Shown piece after piece: positions 6,101 through 6,577 of a stretch of DNA of 6,577 nucleotides. Each line of letters begins with the position of its first letter. The stretch's first letter is position 1. The stretch is from NCBI GenBank assembly GCA_020718945.1, contig DYRB01000169.1, forward strand, positions 1-6,577, given 5' to 3'. Origin of the DNA: Lamprocystis purpurea (GTDB lineage Bacteria > Pseudomonadota > Gammaproteobacteria > Chromatiales > Chromatiaceae). The translations under genes and the position numbers were made by a program. The notes beneath the pieces were generated by a model, which had not been told where the DNA came from, did not search any database, and saw only the letters and a program-made list of their open reading frames with translations.

Positions 6101-6577
6101 CAACCGTCGCCGCAACGCCGCCCGGGCCGCGGCGACTGGCGAGGCCAACCCCGATGCCGGCCCCGATGCCGGCCCCGATGCCGCCGGTGAACCCGGCGGG
6201 GAGGCCCAGCCCGACGAGCCCCAGCCAGCCCAGCCGCCGGAGCCTACTGGGACCGGCCCGCAGACCGGTAGCCAGGGGCAACCCCAGAGGTCCGGCGGCG
6301 AGCGCCGCGGCCGCAGGCCCGAGCCCCAGGACGGGTTGGCTGCCGCCGCCGAAGCGCCTGAGGCCCCCGCGGCCCCAACGCAAGCCCCCAAGGAGGCCCT
6401 GATCGAGGTCCCGGCGGATGCCGTGGTCGAGCGCCCTGCGGAACCCAGGATTGCCGCAACCGCGCAGGCACAGGTCAAGGCCGCGGTGGCTGTGGCGGCG
6501 GAGCCAGTGCCCGAGCCAAAGCCGGAGCCAGTTCGCGAGCCGGAGCCGAAGCCAGAGCCGAAGCCGGAGCCCGAGCC
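3168..6577 (+). CDS. rne: Ribonuclease E, catalytic domain complete, tail cut by window edge
   Basis: Essential endoribonuclease for mRNA decay and for rRNA and tRNA processing, and the scaffold of the RNA degradosome on the inner membrane. The first ten residues (MKRMLINATQ) match E. coli exactly and fix the start; the ribosome site is weak (GAG 9 nt upstream). The S1 domain is about 39-120 (Phe57, Phe67), and the 5'-phosphate sensor has Arg170/Thr171, equivalent to E. coli Arg169/Thr170. The DNase I-like core has the Mg2+ ligands Asp303 and Asp346, and the zinc link CPRC has Cys404/Cys407. A short amphipathic stretch GGLLKRLLGFFAPK (569-582) matches the E. coli membrane-targeting helix in place and character. 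The tail then runs through an Arg/Gln-rich zone (about 608-815), a less charged island (814-862), Pro/Glu/Ala repeats, an acidic patch (941-958), an Arg patch (968-983) and a PEPK end. It stays open at codon 1136, already longer than the whole E. coli protein (1061). The C-terminus is not seen. Confidence 0.97.
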   Translation, partial: MKRMLINATQPEELRVAIVDGQQLFNLDIESPGREQKKANIYKGVITRIEPSLEAAFVEYGADRHGFLPLKEISRAYFEPDAASPGNRINIKEVLRERREVVVQIEKEERGNKGAALTTFISLAGRYLVLMPNNPRAGGVSRRIEGAERSDLRDVMSQLNIPEDMGLIVRTAGVGKNVEELQWDLDYLLQLWQAIEASAAERRAPFLIYQESDVIIRSIRDYLRNDIGEIVIDDRRMYEKAEAFIRQVMPGNQKKLRLYEDDTPLFTRYQIETQIESAFQRVVHLPSGGSIVFDIGEALTSIDINSARATKGADIEETALNTNLEAADEIARQLRLRDLGGLFVIDFIDMTPAKNQREVENRLRDALKQDRARIQLARISRFGLLEMSRQRLRPSLGESSQTVCPRCRGQGTIRGVESLGLSILRIVEEEAMKESTGRIVVQVPVKVATFLLNEKRRNLLAIEHRQDVEVVLLPNEYLETPDYQIERVRIQDMAKDDDERPSYQIATQPAAEATAYLRSADAPRPEEPAVKSITPLAPAPERAEPEAPPAPARRATEVAPTPAARLPQGGLLKRLLGFFAPKVDTPPSAPAATAPTQTPVQPASQTQTRPERPRPGTAEAHRPGGHLAEPRRQPDRGQRPQPGARPGQQAEGGRRPAQTEDRGPRGADQDRQRGAAGQPERQGERQGERPGDRQGERQGERGSRRGGRGRRGEGGRDGEARPVNGQRPAEPGQPQDRGQDRGQDRTQDRGQDRPAERFRDRSPERATDRTPERTSERAPDRYQGRGAEPRPYPEERDRPEAEPWVERAERQAPEVAARALVQAVEPELTLPVQALEATPAVIDKVAVAAVPAVPEPVAPNELSRPPEAVAPEAVAPEAVAPETVAAADAEPGPTAPAEVPADRAAPRPAEADGSTLERAMRARTTEAPTAREPAPAPRGMDQTDEDEDTDLDDEPERDTAPEAGEAPRPRRRRRGGGRNRRRNAARAAATGEANPDAGPDAGPDAAGEPGGEAQPDEPQPAQPPEPTGTGPQTGSQGQPQRSGGERRGRRPEPQDGLAAAAEAPEAPAAPTQAPKEALIEVPADAVVERPAEPRIAATAQAQVKAAVAVAAEPVPEPKPEPVREPEPKPEPKPEPE
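5199..5270 (+). repeat. 12-bp tandem repeat in rne encoding QGER-type units
   Basis: Six in-frame 12-bp units encode QPER, QGER, QGER, PGDR, QGER and QGER (RNase E residues 678-701). Third positions vary between units, so the array is not freshly duplicated. It lies in the Arg-rich, presumed RNA-binding zone and is followed at once by an RGG-like stretch (SRRGGRGRRGEGGR). Confidence 0.8.
5370..5429 (+). repeat. 12-bp tandem repeat in rne encoding QDRG-type units
   Basis: Five in-frame units encode QDRG, QDRG, QDRT, QDRG and QDRP (residues 735-754). The first two are identical in DNA (CAGGATCGTGGC). Looser DR/ER units with four-residue spacing continue to about 5520, so the whole stretch appears to have grown by repeat expansion. 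Confidence 0.85.
5763..5822 (+). repeat. 15-bp tandem repeat in rne encoding PEAVA units
   Basis: Four in-frame 15-bp units encode PEAVA, PEAVA, PEAVA and PETVA (residues 866-885). Units two and three differ by one base. It falls in the acidic Pro/Ala part of the tail, probably as a flexible spacer. Confidence 0.85.
6150..6182 (+). repeat. 12-bp tandem repeat in rne encoding PDAG units
   Basis: The unit CCCGATGCCGGC occurs twice exactly, followed by a partial third copy, encoding PDAG-PDAG-PDA (residues 995-1005). The identical DNA suggests recent slippage. It follows the Arg patch. Confidence 0.8.
6501..6577 (+). repeat. Pro-Glu/Pro-Lys dipeptide repeat at the end of visible rne
   Basis: From residue 1112 on, the protein alternates EP with KP, VP or RE (for example PEPKPEP), encoded by near-repeated GAGCCG, AAGCCG and GAGCCA hexamers. 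It runs into the window edge, so its full length is unknown. Such Pro/charged stretches are usually extended linkers; here it could separate the Arg patch from a C-terminal partner-binding site. Confidence 0.7.

Noticed and set aside
4977..6383. Minus-strand frame of 468 codons opposite the rne tail
   Set aside because: It mirrors the low-complexity, GC-rich tail (Gly/Leu/Ala-rich product). The sense frame is continuous with RNase E through to the window edge, so this is a shadow.

Overview
The window reads as chromosomal housekeeping DNA from a very GC-rich (visibly about 70%) gammaproteobacterium. The RNase E N-terminal half aligns almost residue for residue with the E. coli enzyme. The order rne <- -> rluC, HAD phosphatase, sppA is the one I associate with Pseudomonas-type and purple-sulfur (Chromatiales-type) genomes rather than Enterobacteria. 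A Chromatiales origin is only an inference. I see no transposase, phage gene, CRISPR array, tRNA or rRNA.

Layout. Positions 1-2604 hold three genes on the minus strand, read right to left: rluC (23S rRNA pseudouridine synthase), a HAD-IA hydrolase, and sppA (membrane-bound S49 protease, C-terminus cut by the left edge). They overlap head to tail by 16 bp and by 4 bp (ATGA), so they form one translationally coupled operon. Positions 2605-3167 are a 563-bp divergent intergenic region. It carries a plausible extended -10 promoter for rne and several strong inverted repeats that would fold in a roughly 500-nt rne leader RNA. Positions 3168-6577 hold rne on the plus strand. Its catalytic half is complete (D303, D346, C404, C407 at E. 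coli numbering). It is followed by a membrane-anchor helix and a very long, low-complexity tail still open at the right edge (1136 codons seen; E. coli RNase E is 1061 aa).

How the genes fit together. RNase E (rRNA processing, mRNA decay) and RluC (23S rRNA modification) are both RNA-metabolism enzymes sharing a divergent control region. The HAD hydrolase and SppA travel with rluC by conserved gene order rather than by an obvious shared pathway. The parts most worth a second look are the structured rne leader (an apparent three-way junction 37 nt before the start codon, plus two more hairpins and RNase E-like cleavage motifs) and the expanded repeat-built RNase E tail. I found no clear evidence of a new biological system.
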